Positions 1 to 8,000 of a stretch of DNA of 11,363 nt are shown here, piece after piece. The position numbers and the translations under genes are program-made. Origin of the DNA: Acidobacteriaceae bacterium (GTDB taxonomy: Bacteria; Acidobacteriota; Vicinamibacteria; Vicinamibacterales; CAVVIG01); NCBI GenBank assembly GCA_031274845.1, contig JAISPN010000109.1, positions 1-11,363 on the forward strand, read 5' to 3'. Positions within the stretch are counted from its first letter, which is position 1. Each line of letters starts with the position of its first letter. Under the pieces are notes generated by a model, which did not search any database, was not told the origin of the DNA, and saw only the letters and a list, made by a program, of their open reading frames with translations.

Positions 1-216
1 GTGGAGAACGGCCGCAATACGCGGTGGGAGACGCTAAACAGCATTGCCCATGCGTTCGGGTATGACAGCTTCATCGATCTGTGCCGCTCGGGCGTGGACC
101 CGTTACACGCCGGGCAGACCCAGGCGCTCCTCCGCGCCTGGGATGCGCTCCCGGACGAACAGGCGCGCAAGAATGCGCTGGCGCTCGTTGCCGCCGAGAT
201 CGTCAAGCCGCGCTAA
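1..216 (+). CDS. XRE-type helix-turn-helix regulator, C-terminal part (5' end outside window)
   Basis: Only the last 71 residues are visible, and the reading frame is open to the left edge. The GTG at position 1 is therefore probably an internal valine codon rather than the start. The visible part begins with ENGRNTRWETLNSIAHAFGY. This resembles the second half of an XRE/Cro helix-turn-helix domain: the recognition-helix end 'ENGR', then a 'TL..IA.AFG' helix. A short tail with a charged helix follows (around DEQARKNALALVAAEI), ending at TAA 214-216. The family binds DNA as a repressor or activator, but nothing here shows its target. It converges on the response regulator gene across a 193-base gap. 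The domain call is fairly safe, and the function is unknown. Confidence 0.6.
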   Translation: MENGRNTRWETLNSIAHAFGYDSFIDLCRSGVDPLHAGQTQALLRAWDALPDEQARKNALALVAAEIVKPR

Positions 217-246
217 TCATCAGGTCATCTCATCATCTGGTCATTG
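216..246 (+). repeat. Left arm of an imperfect 31-bp inverted repeat
   Basis: This arm starts on the last base of the upstream stop codon. It carries two near-identical 13-mers with a 16-bp period (216-228 and 232-244, one mismatch), centred on CAGGTC (221-226) and CTGGTC (237-242). Read against the reverse complement of 377-407, 22 of 31 positions match by my count. The inner 12 bases, ATCTGGTCATTG (235-246), match exactly. It may be an arm of an intergenic repeat element or part of a bidirectional 3'-end structure. Function is not known. Confidence 0.6.
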
Positions 247-296
247 ACGGAGCAGGGTTTCACGCGAGTCCCTCGCTCATCTCGCAGTCAGCGCCC

Positions 297-321
297 CTCA
301 CGCATCATTTCTACGTGTGAG
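297..321. terminator. Weak hairpin in the convergent gap, possible terminator
   Basis: Bases 297-303 (CTCACGC) can pair with 315-321 (GTGTGAG), giving seven pairs including one G-T, around an 11-base loop. It lies between two converging genes, where a bidirectional terminator is expected. There is no clear T run on either side, so the call is tentative. Confidence 0.2.
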
Positions 322-376
322 TGTGCTGTAGACGGCCGAGCGTTGAGCGCAGGCGGTTCAAGTGGTCCCGGATTTC

Positions 377-407
377 CAATGACCAGATCCCCAGACGACC
401 AGCTTGT
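377..407 (-). repeat. Right arm of the imperfect 31-bp inverted repeat
   Basis: Read on the minus strand, this arm holds CTGGTC twice (402-397 and 386-381). The 16-bp period is the same as in the left arm, and it ends with ATCTGGTCATTG (388-377). The arm stops three bases short of the response regulator's stop codon. The pair of arms thus spans almost the whole gap between the two genes. Confidence 0.6.
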
Positions 408-409
408 TA

Positions 410-1057
410 TCAATCGTGCTTGAATCGTTCGAGCGCGATGCGGACGAGCTGACTGCGCGTGCGCACGCCGGTCTTTGAGAAGAGCTGTTGCAGCGTCGCC
501 TTGATGGAGCTTTCGGAGACGCCGACTCTTGCCGCGATCTCCTTGTTTGCGAGCCCTTCGAACACATACGACAGCACCGTGCGTTCGCGCGTCGTGAAGC
601 GATCGGATTCGGCGGCCACGTCTGTCGCTGTCTGGTGCACCATCGCGTCGAGGAACAGTTTCTGCTCGAACGATACTTTGCCGTCGAGCACGTCTCGGAT
701 GCTCTCTGCGAGCCGCGCCGCGGAATCGCGCTTGAGGAAGATGCCGGAGATGCCGCTGCGGATGAGCCCCTTGGCCTGATCTGGCGCAATCCCCGCGGTG
801 ACGATGAGGATCCGCGCGGTGACGTTGGTGGCGCGCACCTGACGCATGAAGTCGAGGCCGTCACCCTGGCCGAGATCGAAGTCGAGGAGCACGAGATCCA
901 CCGGCTCCCGCGCGAGCACCTGTAACGCCTCGTCCGCCGACGCGCAGTGCGCGACGATGTCGAAGTCGGGTTCGCGGCTGAGCAGCCGGGCGACGCTCTC
1001 CCTGAAGAGCGCGTGGTCGTCCACCAGCAGAATGCGCGTCGGCGCAATGTCAGCCAT
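410..1057 (-). CDS. NarL/FixJ-family response regulator (REC + LuxR-type HTH)
   Basis: This is a 215-residue cytoplasmic regulator. An N-terminal receiver domain (about 7-125) shows the acidic pair D13-D14, the phosphate-accepting aspartate D59 (in LLDFD), T87 and the conserved K109. A LuxR-type DNA-binding domain (about 150-210) follows, with the typical pattern TTRERTVL, then 'GLANKEIA' and 'VSESSIKATLQQLFSK'. I chose the ATG at 1057 because the receiver begins directly after it; an upstream in-frame start at 1144 would only add an unrelated tail inside the kinase gene. The ATG overlaps the kinase stop (ATGGCTGA, 8 nt), so the two are probably translationally coupled. It is the likely phosphorylation partner of that kinase. 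A target in the divergent efflux operon is inferred from position only. Efflux-linked regulators such as CusR and CzcR are OmpR-type, so this class is unusual here. Confidence 0.92.
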   Translation of the reverse strand: MADIAPTRILLVDDHALFRESVARLLSREPDFDIVAHCASADEALQVLAREPVDLVLLDFDLGQGDGLDFMRQVRATNVTARILIVTAGIAPDQAKGLIRSGISGIFLKRDSAARLAESIRDVLDGKVSFEQKLFLDAMVHQTATDVAAESDRFTTRERTVLSYVFEGLANKEIAARVGVSESSIKATLQQLFSKTGVRTRSQLVRIALERFKHD

Positions 1058-2447
1058 GGTCGCCCGTCTCGGACGCGACGCCGAGCACGATCGCAAAACA
1101 TGCGCCGGTTGGCCGCGGTTCGTAGACGAGATCGCCACCGGCATTGCGCATGATCGCCAGCGACACGTACAACCCCAGTCCTGTCGATCGCGCGCCGGGC
1201 TGGAACGGATGGAACAGGTGCTCGGGCGCCTCGACGCCGGTGCCGGTGTCCTCGAAGCGAATCGTCACGGTCTGTCCGTGCACGACGGCGCTCACGCGCA
1301 ACTGTTTGACCGGCGTCGACTGCATCGCGCGCTGGCTGTTCTTGGCGAGGTTGAGGAACACCTGAATCAACCCGTACCGCTCGGCGCGCACGAGCGGCAG
1401 CGAGTCGGGAATTTGCCAGACGACGGTCATTTGCGATTCGCCAAATGCCGCATCGATGAGCACGCGCACCTCGTCGAACACCGACATCAACTCTACAGCG
1501 GTTGCGCGTGGTTCGGACGGTTGCAGTTCGAGCGACAGGACGGTTTCAAGGCTCTGGATGAGCGTGCTCAGCGCGATGAAGTCGTCGTTCTGCTGCAGTT
1601 CCTTCAGCTGCGACAGGTTCTTGTGCACGACGAGCGCCGCGCTGCACAGGTTGCGGATTTCGTGCGCGACCGCGCTCATGAGAATTCGCGCGTTCTTCAG
1701 CAAGTGATCGAGGCTGAGATCCTCGCGCGTGCGCAGGTCGTCGGACAGATCGACGACGATCGCGGCGAGCCGTGGTCCGTTCGCCGTCGTATACGTCGAG
1801 AACCAGACGCCCACGAGAAAACCTTCGCCGTTCTCCCGCTGTCCGCGGCACTGCAGCATCGTCCGGAACATCTTCGACGAGTGTGTCTGGACGATGGTTT
1901 GCAGCGACGGCAGGAACGCGCCCACGGATCGGCCCAGCAGCGATGGCGATTCGACGTCGAGAAGGCGGTGCGTCGCTTCGTTGGCGAGCATCACCTGTCC
2001 GTGCCGGTCGATCGTCAGAATCGCCGCGGGGCTCGTGTCGACGAGGAACTGGAGCTCTTGTTCGGCGGCCCGCCGCAGACGCTCCTGCTCCTCGAGTTCC
2101 ACGACGTGCGTGAGGGCCATCTGCCGGTTGCGGATCAACTCCGACACGAACAGCCCCGTGCCAGTGAATCCGGCCGCCCCCATGACCAGGCGGACGATGG
2201 CTTCATTTCCGGGCAGATTACTGAAGGCTTCCTGCAGCACCGCGCAGACGAGCGAGACGAGGACGATCTGCGGCCGGCGTAAGAGTCCACCGACGATCAT
2301 GATCGGGAACAGATAGAGGAACCCGAGCGAAAAATAGGGCTTCGTCACGAAGTCGAGCGTGGCGATGCCGACGATGAGGAGCGCTGCGCCAACGAGCAGC
2401 GCGGTTCGGTGCGTTGTCGAATACGTGGAAATCAGATCGTCATTCAT
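1050..2447 (-). CDS. Membrane-bound PAS-domain sensor histidine kinase
   Basis: This is a 465-residue sensor kinase. About four hydrophobic segments (roughly 15-33, 39-56, 60-75, 84-104) with very short loops anchor it in the membrane and leave no sizeable periplasmic sensor domain. A short coiled linker (about 108-131) and a PAS domain (about 132-245) follow. The phosphorylated histidine is H262 in an 'AHEIRN' H-box; the proline that usually follows is missing (HEIRNLCSA). The ATPase domain shows the N-box asparagine N370, the G1 motif D400-TGTG and the G2 motif STGLGLYVSLAIMRNAGG. I chose the ATG at 2447, just before the first membrane segment. The frame stays open to 2627, but the extra 60 residues are uncharacteristic and their starts lack ribosome sites. 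The gene lies first in a two-gene operon with the regulator and is divergent from the efflux operon. The stimulus is not visible; the layout suggests sensing in or near the membrane or cytoplasm. Confidence 0.9.
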   Translation of the reverse strand: MNDDLISTYSTTHRTALLVGAALLIVGIATLDFVTKPYFSLGFLYLFPIMIVGGLLRRPQIVLVSLVCAVLQEAFSNLPGNEAIVRLVMGAAGFTGTGLFVSELIRNRQMALTHVVELEEQERLRRAAEQELQFLVDTSPAAILTIDRHGQVMLANEATHRLLDVESPSLLGRSVGAFLPSLQTIVQTHSSKMFRTMLQCRGQRENGEGFLVGVWFSTYTTANGPRLAAIVVDLSDDLRTREDLSLDHLLKNARILMSAVAHEIRNLCSAALVVHKNLSQLKELQQNDDFIALSTLIQSLETVLSLELQPSEPRATAVELMSVFDEVRVLIDAAFGESQMTVVWQIPDSLPLVRAERYGLIQVFLNLAKNSQRAMQSTPVKQLRVSAVVHGQTVTIRFEDTGTGVEAPEHLFHPFQPGARSTGLGLYVSLAIMRNAGGDLVYEPRPTGACFAIVLGVASETGDHG

Positions 2448-2675
2448 AAGACTCGCGATCGTCGGCCCGACTGGACGTTCACTCGCGCTACTTAGTGTGC
2501 CCGACATCTGGCGTGTGTATGCCTCGTCTGTCCATAAGATAGCCTTCGCACGGCCAGTCGATAGTCTTCGAACTGCGATGATCGAAGTGTCGTGAATCGC
2601 CTGTCCGTCCTCTCGTTCCATCAACACATACGCCGGACCTCACGCGTAGAAAGCTATTTGTAAGGAGATGTGGTG
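2448..2675. promoter_or_regulatory. Divergent control region between sensor kinase and efflux operon
   Basis: These 228 bases separate the kinase ATG (minus strand) from the channel-protein ATG (plus strand), so both promoters and any operator should lie here. A small inverted repeat is visible: CTTCGA (2566-2571), ten bases, then TCGAAG (2582-2587). Its left arm overlaps the perfect palindrome TTCGAA (2567-2572). A weaker pair is CGACTGG (2468-2474) against CCAGTCG (2554-2560). Either could be a regulator site, but arms this short also occur by chance. I could not assign convincing -35/-10 or -24/-12 elements on either strand. The stretch is less GC-rich than the flanking genes. Confidence 0.5.
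2662..2667 (+). promoter_or_regulatory. Strong ribosome binding site for the channel gene
   Basis: AAGGAG lies eight bases before the ATG at 2676. It decides the start among the three consecutive in-frame candidates GTG 2670, GTG 2673 and ATG 2676, since only the ATG has standard spacing. It is the clearest Shine-Dalgarno sequence in the window, which fits the first gene of the operon. Confidence 0.75.
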
Positions 2676-3932
2676 ATGCGCCTCGTGTGGCGTACGGTTA
2701 TTGGATGTGTCTTCATCGCTTGTGCGGCCGCGTCGGCTAGCGCCGAGACGCCGCTCACCTGGGCGGAGGTGCGCGATCGGGCGCTCTCGGGGAATCCAGC
2801 GTTACAAGCGGGCCGGATTGGCATCGACGAATCGAAGACGCTGGAGACGACCGCGTTTCTTCGGCCCAACCCGCAGGCTTCGCTGACGGTGGACCAGGTG
2901 AACTTCGTCCCGACCGAGAGCACCGGCGGCGTCTTCGACAACGTGAACATTGCCGGGAACGTGGGATACCTGATCGAGCGGCAACAGAAGCGCGAACTGC
3001 GCCGCGATAGCGCGAAGGGCGATACGGCCATTGCGGTATCCACGCAAGCCGATCTCGAACGTAACCTCGTGTTTTCGTTGCGCAATGCGTTCGTGCAGGT
3101 GCTTCAGGCACAAGCGTTCCGCGCGCTCGCCGAGACGAACCTCGCCAACTACGATCAAGGCCTCGCGCTGAACCGCGAACGTCTTCGCGCCGGCGACATC
3201 GCGCAGCTTGATTTCGATCGGCTTGAGTTGCAGCGCGTCCAGTACGAAGCCGACGTGCAGACGGCCCTTGTCACGCTGCGGACGGCCAAGATCCAGTTGC
3301 TCCGTCTGATGAACGACAAGACGCCCGTCGACGCCTTCGACGTCACCGGACCGTACGACTTCACCGAGACACTGCCGGCGCTCGACACCGTTCGTCAGCG
3401 GGCCATCGAGACGCGGCCGGATCTGCAGGCGGCGCTACAGGCCGTGGACAAAGCGAAAACAGACCAGCGCCTCGCCGACGCGAACGGGTCCGTGGACCCC
3501 ACCGTCACGGTGGATGGCGGCTACATGCCGCCGCTCAACCACTACGTCGGCGTGAATGTCTCCGTGCCGCTTCGCATCTTCGATCGCAATCAGGGCGAGA
3601 AGCTGCGCACGAAGCTTGACGTCACGCGCACCGAGCGGCTGACCGACGACGCGCGGCTGCAAGTCTTGAGCGACGTCGACACCGCCTACGCGACGATCGA
3701 GAGCACGCTCGCGCTGCTCAGGCCGTACAAAACGTCGTATCTCGATCAGGCGACCCGTGTCCGCGACACGATGTCGTTCTCCTATCAACGCGGCGGCGCG
3801 TCGCTCATTGATTTTCTTCAGGCCCAACAGGATTACAGAGACGTGCAGGTGGCATACGTCAATCTCATTGCCGCGTTCCTGAACGCGGTCAATCAACTGA
3901 ATCTTGCGGTGGGACACGAGGTCCTCCCATGA
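2676..3932 (+). CDS. TolC/CzcC-family outer-membrane efflux channel
   Basis: This 418-residue protein is the outer-membrane exit duct of a tripartite efflux pump. A signal peptide (1-23) has a hydrophobic core and an ASA-E cleavage site after A23. There is no lipobox cysteine at the cleavage point, so the mature protein probably lacks a lipid anchor. Two outer-membrane efflux protein repeats follow (about 26-200 and 230-415). Typical helix motifs are visible in each: 'RAGDIAQLDFDRLELQ' from R171, and 'RGGASLIDFLQAQQDYRD' from R372. The length is normal for CzcC/CusC-like members. It is first in the operon, with a strong ribosome site, and its stop overlaps the adaptor start by four bases (ATGA). 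It should form a trimer that docks with the adaptor and pump encoded next. The family is clear; the substrate is not indicated by this gene. Confidence 0.93.
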   Translation: MRLVWRTVIGCVFIACAAASASAETPLTWAEVRDRALSGNPALQAGRIGIDESKTLETTAFLRPNPQASLTVDQVNFVPTESTGGVFDNVNIAGNVGYLIERQQKRELRRDSAKGDTAIAVSTQADLERNLVFSLRNAFVQVLQAQAFRALAETNLANYDQGLALNRERLRAGDIAQLDFDRLELQRVQYEADVQTALVTLRTAKIQLLRLMNDKTPVDAFDVTGPYDFTETLPALDTVRQRAIETRPDLQAALQAVDKAKTDQRLADANGSVDPTVTVDGGYMPPLNHYVGVNVSVPLRIFDRNQGEKLRTKLDVTRTERLTDDARLQVLSDVDTAYATIESTLALLRPYKTSYLDQATRVRDTMSFSYQRGGASLIDFLQAQQDYRDVQVAYVNLIAAFLNAVNQLNLAVGHEVLP

Positions 3933-5080
3933 CAGCTTCGTCGATGATGCGCACGCAGGTTGCGCTTGTGGCACTCGTTGCGGCCATCGCCAGTGGATGC
4001 GCGCGCGGAGGCGATCACGCAGATCCCGACGCCGGCGCCCCGCCGCCCGCGGTCGTTGAACAGGACGGCAACACGAGCGAGATCCGCGTCGAGCACCCGG
4101 ATCGATTCCCGCTGGCGACGGCGACGGCGCACGAAAGCGCGCCGACGCTCAAGGTCACGGGTGTCGTGACGCCAGATGTCTCGCGCGCCGTCCCGGTCGT
4201 CTCGCTCGCTTCCGGCCGCGTCGTCGAGATCCATGCGCGGCTCGGCGATACCGTGCACGAAGGCGATCTGTTGCTTCGCGTCCAGAGCACCGACGTGTCG
4301 GGCGCGATGTCGGACTACCGCAAGGCGCGCACGGATGCCGTGCTCGCGCAGGGGCAATTGACGCGCGCCACCGAGTTGTTTGGCCGCGGCGCCATCGCGA
4401 AGAAGGATCTCGAGGTCGCGCAGGATACCGCCGACAACGCGACCGTGGATGTCGAGAATGCGACCGAGCGGCTCCGCGTGCTTGGCGTGGACCCGTCACG
4501 TCCGCCTGTCGCGACGGTGGACGTCACCGCGCCAGCCTCAGGCGTCATCACCGAGCAGAATGTGACGAACGCCGCGGGCGTGAAAACGCTCGACAACTCG
4601 CCGAACCTGTTCACGATCTCCGACCTCTCGCGCGTCTGGATCCTCTGCGACGTGTACGAGAACGATCTCGCGACGGTGCGCCTTGGCGACACCGCCGACA
4701 TCATCGCCGCCGCTTATCCCGACACGCCGCTCAGTGGACGCATCAGCAACATTGGCGCGGTGCTCGACCCCGATCTTCGTACGGCAAAGGTGCGTGTCGA
4801 GGTGGCGAATCCCGGCATGTTGCGCGTGGGGATGTTCGTGACGGCGACATTTCGTGGGCAGACCACGCGAAATGTCGCGGTTGTGCCAGAGACGGCGATT
4901 CTCCATCTGCACGATCGCGAATGGGTGTACGTGCCGGGCGACGCCGGGACGTTCCACCGCGTCGAGGTGACCAGCGGAAAGACGCTGCCGGATCACGGAC
5001 AAGAGATTCTGTCTGGTCTCCAACCAGGTCAGCGCGTGATTGAAAACGCGCTCATCTTCCAGAACACCGTCGAGCAGTGA
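3929..5080 (+). CDS. CzcB/CusB-like periplasmic adaptor (membrane fusion protein) of the RND pump
   Basis: This 383-residue adaptor links the inner-membrane pump to the outer-membrane channel. The N-terminus has a hydrophobic segment (about 11-23) ending in ASGC. This probably makes it a lipoprotein anchored at C24, although alanine at the -3 position is not ideal. A Pro/Ala-rich linker leads to the barrel-sandwich (lipoyl-like) half 'ASGRVVEIHARLGDTVHEGD' near residue 94. A helical hairpin follows (about 118-185), then the second sandwich half 'PASGVITEQ' near 202, a beta-barrel domain (about 220-310) and a membrane-proximal domain. I see no Met-rich N-terminal copper motif like that of CusB and no His-rich stretch. 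The gene overlaps the channel gene by 4 nt and precedes the pump by 13 nt. Secure as an adaptor, open as to substrate. Confidence 0.92.
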   Translation: MTASSMMRTQVALVALVAAIASGCARGGDHADPDAGAPPPAVVEQDGNTSEIRVEHPDRFPLATATAHESAPTLKVTGVVTPDVSRAVPVVSLASGRVVEIHARLGDTVHEGDLLLRVQSTDVSGAMSDYRKARTDAVLAQGQLTRATELFGRGAIAKKDLEVAQDTADNATVDVENATERLRVLGVDPSRPPVATVDVTAPASGVITEQNVTNAAGVKTLDNSPNLFTISDLSRVWILCDVYENDLATVRLGDTADIIAAAYPDTPLSGRISNIGAVLDPDLRTAKVRVEVANPGMLRVGMFVTATFRGQTTRNVAVVPETAILHLHDREWVYVPGDAGTFHRVEVTSGKTLPDHGQEILSGLQPGQRVIENALIFQNTVEQ

Positions 5081-5093
5081 GGCTCACCCGGTC

Positions 5094-8000
5094 ATGATTC
5101 GCCGCCTCATCGACTTCGCGCTCGCCAACCCGTTCCTCGTCGCCGCCGTGACGGTGCTCCTCCTCGCGTGGGGCGTCATCTCGTTCCGCAGCTTGCCGAT
5201 CGAGGCGTACCCGGACGTCGCCAATAACTACGTGAATATCATCACGCAGTGGCCGGGCCGCGCCGCGGAGGAGGTCGAGCAGCAGGTCACGATTCCGATC
5301 GAGACGGCGATGAACGGCATCCCGCACCTCGAACATCTCCGTTCCACGACGCTCTTCGGTCTCTCGAGCGTGACGCTCGTCTTTGACGACGAATCGGAGA
5401 ACGACTGGAATCGTCAGAAGTCACTCGAGCGGTTGTCGCAGGCGAACCTGCCAGACAATCTCCAGCCACAAATGGGCACCGACTGGAGCCCGGTGGGGCA
5501 GATCTTCTTCTTCACCTTGACGAGCACGAACCCCGCGTACGACGTCATGGATCTGAAGTCGATCGAGGACTGGGTGGTCGAGAAGCAGTTCAAGTCCGTG
5601 CCGAATGTCGTCGACGTCTCGAGCCTTGGCGGCGTCACGAAGGAGTACCAAGTCCAGGTCGATCCCGACAAGCTCGTCTCGTACGGCCTGACGATCGGAC
5701 AGCTTGAAAGTCAGCTCGCCAGCAACAACGTCAACGCGGGCGGCGGCTTCATTGAATCAGGGCTCCAGCAGATCAACGTCCGCGCGCTCGGTCTGGTCCG
5801 CAACGTGCGCGACATCGCGCAGACCGTGATCAAAACGCAGAAAGGCACCGCGCTGCGCGTGAGCGATGTCGCGGAGGTGACGCAGGGCGCGAAGGTGCGT
5901 CTCGGCCAGAACGGCAAGGCGATCCATCGCGCCGACGGCCGCATCATCGACAACGACGATGTCGTCGAAGGGATCGTGTTGCTGCGCAAGGGCGCCGATT
6001 CGGATTCGACGCTTCAGGGCATTCACGCGAAGGTCGAGGAGCTGAATACGCGCATCCTCCCGCCAGGCGTCAAGGTGGTGCCGTTTCTCGACCGCAGCGA
6101 TCTCGTGCACTACACGACGCACACGGTTCTGCACAACCTGACCGAAGGCATCCTCCTCGTCGTCGTCATTCTGTTCCTGTTCCTCGGCAACGCACGCGGC
6201 GCGCTCATCGTCGCGCTGACGATTCCGTTCTCGCTGCTCTTTGCGTCGATCTGCCTGAACCTCCGGCAGATTCCGGCCAACCTCCTGTCGCTCGGCGCGC
6301 TCGACTTCGGCATGGTCGTGGACGGCGCGGTCGTCATGGTCGAGAACATCGTCCGCCACCTCGGGCGGGAAGATGGACCGAAGTCGGTCGGAGAGCGCAT
6401 CCGCATGGCCGCGCACGAAGTCCAGCGGCCGGTGTTCTACGCGATCGCGATCATCATCACCGCCTATCTGCCGATCTTCACGTTGCAGCGCGTCGAAGGG
6501 CGTCTCTTCAAGCCGATGGCGTGGACTGTTGCGTTCGCGCTCCTGGGCGCGCTCCTGTTCTCGATGCTCGTTGCGCCGGTGCTCGCGCGTCTCTTCTTCA
6601 AGGCCAACGTCCACGAGTGGCACAACCCGTTCCTGCTCTTCATTCGCGATCGGTACCGCGGCATCCTGCGCCGCGCGATCGAGTACCGCTGGATCACTGT
6701 TGGTGTCGGCGTCGCCTGCTTCGGCCTCACCGTGTTTCTCATGGCGAGCGGCGTCGTCGGATCTGAATTCCTCCCGCACCTTGACGAAGGGGCGATCTGG
6801 GTCCGCGGCACGCTCGCGCCAAGTACAGGACCGACAGAAGGCGCTCGTCTTGCGGCCGAGACGCGGCAACTGCTCGCGTCATTTCCGGAAGTCACGGTGG
6901 TGACGAGTCAGGTTGGCCGTCCCGATGATGGGACCGATACCACCGGGTTCTTCAACACCGAGTACTTCGTCGACCTCAAGCCGAAAGAAGAGTGGCGGCC
7001 TGTGTTCCAGCAGGACAAGGACCGCCTCATCGCGGCGATGAATCGCGAGCTGGAAAAGATTCCTGGCGCGCTCTGGAACTTCTCGCAACCGATCGCCGAC
7101 AACATGCAGGAAGCGGTCAGCGGCGTGAAGGGGGAGCTGGCGATCAAAATCTACGGCGACGATCTGCGCACGCTCGAATCGACCGGCGACACAATCATTG
7201 CCACGATGAAGAAGATTCCGGGCATTCAGGATCTGGGTCTCTTCCGCGTCGTCGGTCAGCCCAATCTGAACATCGAGGTCGATCGCGAGCAGGCGGGACG
7301 CTACCAGATCAACGTGGCCGATGTGCAGGACGCGGTGCAAACCGCGGTCGGCGGAACCGCGGTCAGCGAAGTGCTACAGGGTGAACAGCGCTTCGATCTC
7401 GTCGTGCGGTATCAACAGGAGTACCGCGACACGCGGGATCGCATCAAGGCGATCCGGCTCGTCTCGCCATCAGGCGAGCGGGTGTCGCTGGCGCAATTGG
7501 CAAAAATCGAGGTAGTGGACGGCGCGAACCAGATCTACCGCGAGGGCAACTCGCGGTATGTCGCAATCAAGTACAGCGTCCGTGGCCGCGACCTCGGCAG
7601 CACGGTCGAGGAAGCGATCGAACGGGTCGGCAAAGAGGTCAAGTTGCCGCAGGGGTATCGCATCGATTGGGCCGGCGAATACGAGAGCCAGCAGCGGTCG
7701 CAGCGCCGCCTGATGGTGGTCGTGCCGCTCACCATTCTCGTGATCCTGATGATCCTGTACACGATGTTCAACTCGTTCAAATGGGCGACATTGATGCTCG
7801 TCAACATCGCGATGGCGCCGCTTGGCGGCGTGCTCGCGCTGCTCCTGACCGGCACGCACTTCAGCGTCTCGTCAGGCGTCGGGTTCCTCGCGCTGTTCGG
7901 CGTGTCGGTGCAGACCGGCGTGATCATGCTCGAGTACATCAACCAGCTGCGCGCGCAAGGGCACTCCGTCATCGACGCGGCGGTCGAAGGTGCGATTCTT

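Noticed and set aside
216..246. Tandem 16-bp repeat read as a CRISPR or phase-variable array
   Set aside because: There are only two units per side, with no spacer/repeat regularity and no cas genes. It fits an inverted intergenic repeat better.
846..2282. Long plus-strand open frame (478 codons) opposite the kinase
   Set aside because: It is antisense to a kinase with all its motifs. The product is rich in Arg/His with no recognisable domain, a typical shadow in high-GC DNA.
2448..2627. Kinase extended upstream to a start at 2627
   Set aside because: The added 60 residues have no domain character and would consume most of the divergent promoter region. The ATG at 2447 directly precedes the first membrane segment.
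5040..5093. Pump start at the upstream in-frame ATG (5040)
   Set aside because: It lies inside the adaptor gene and adds a polar Ser/Arg tail before the canonical MIRRLIDFALANPF start.
5757..6869. Long minus-strand open frame (370 codons) opposite the RND pump
   Set aside because: The product is low-complexity and rich in Arg, Glu and Asp, mirroring pump codons. No ribosome site or domain is visible.
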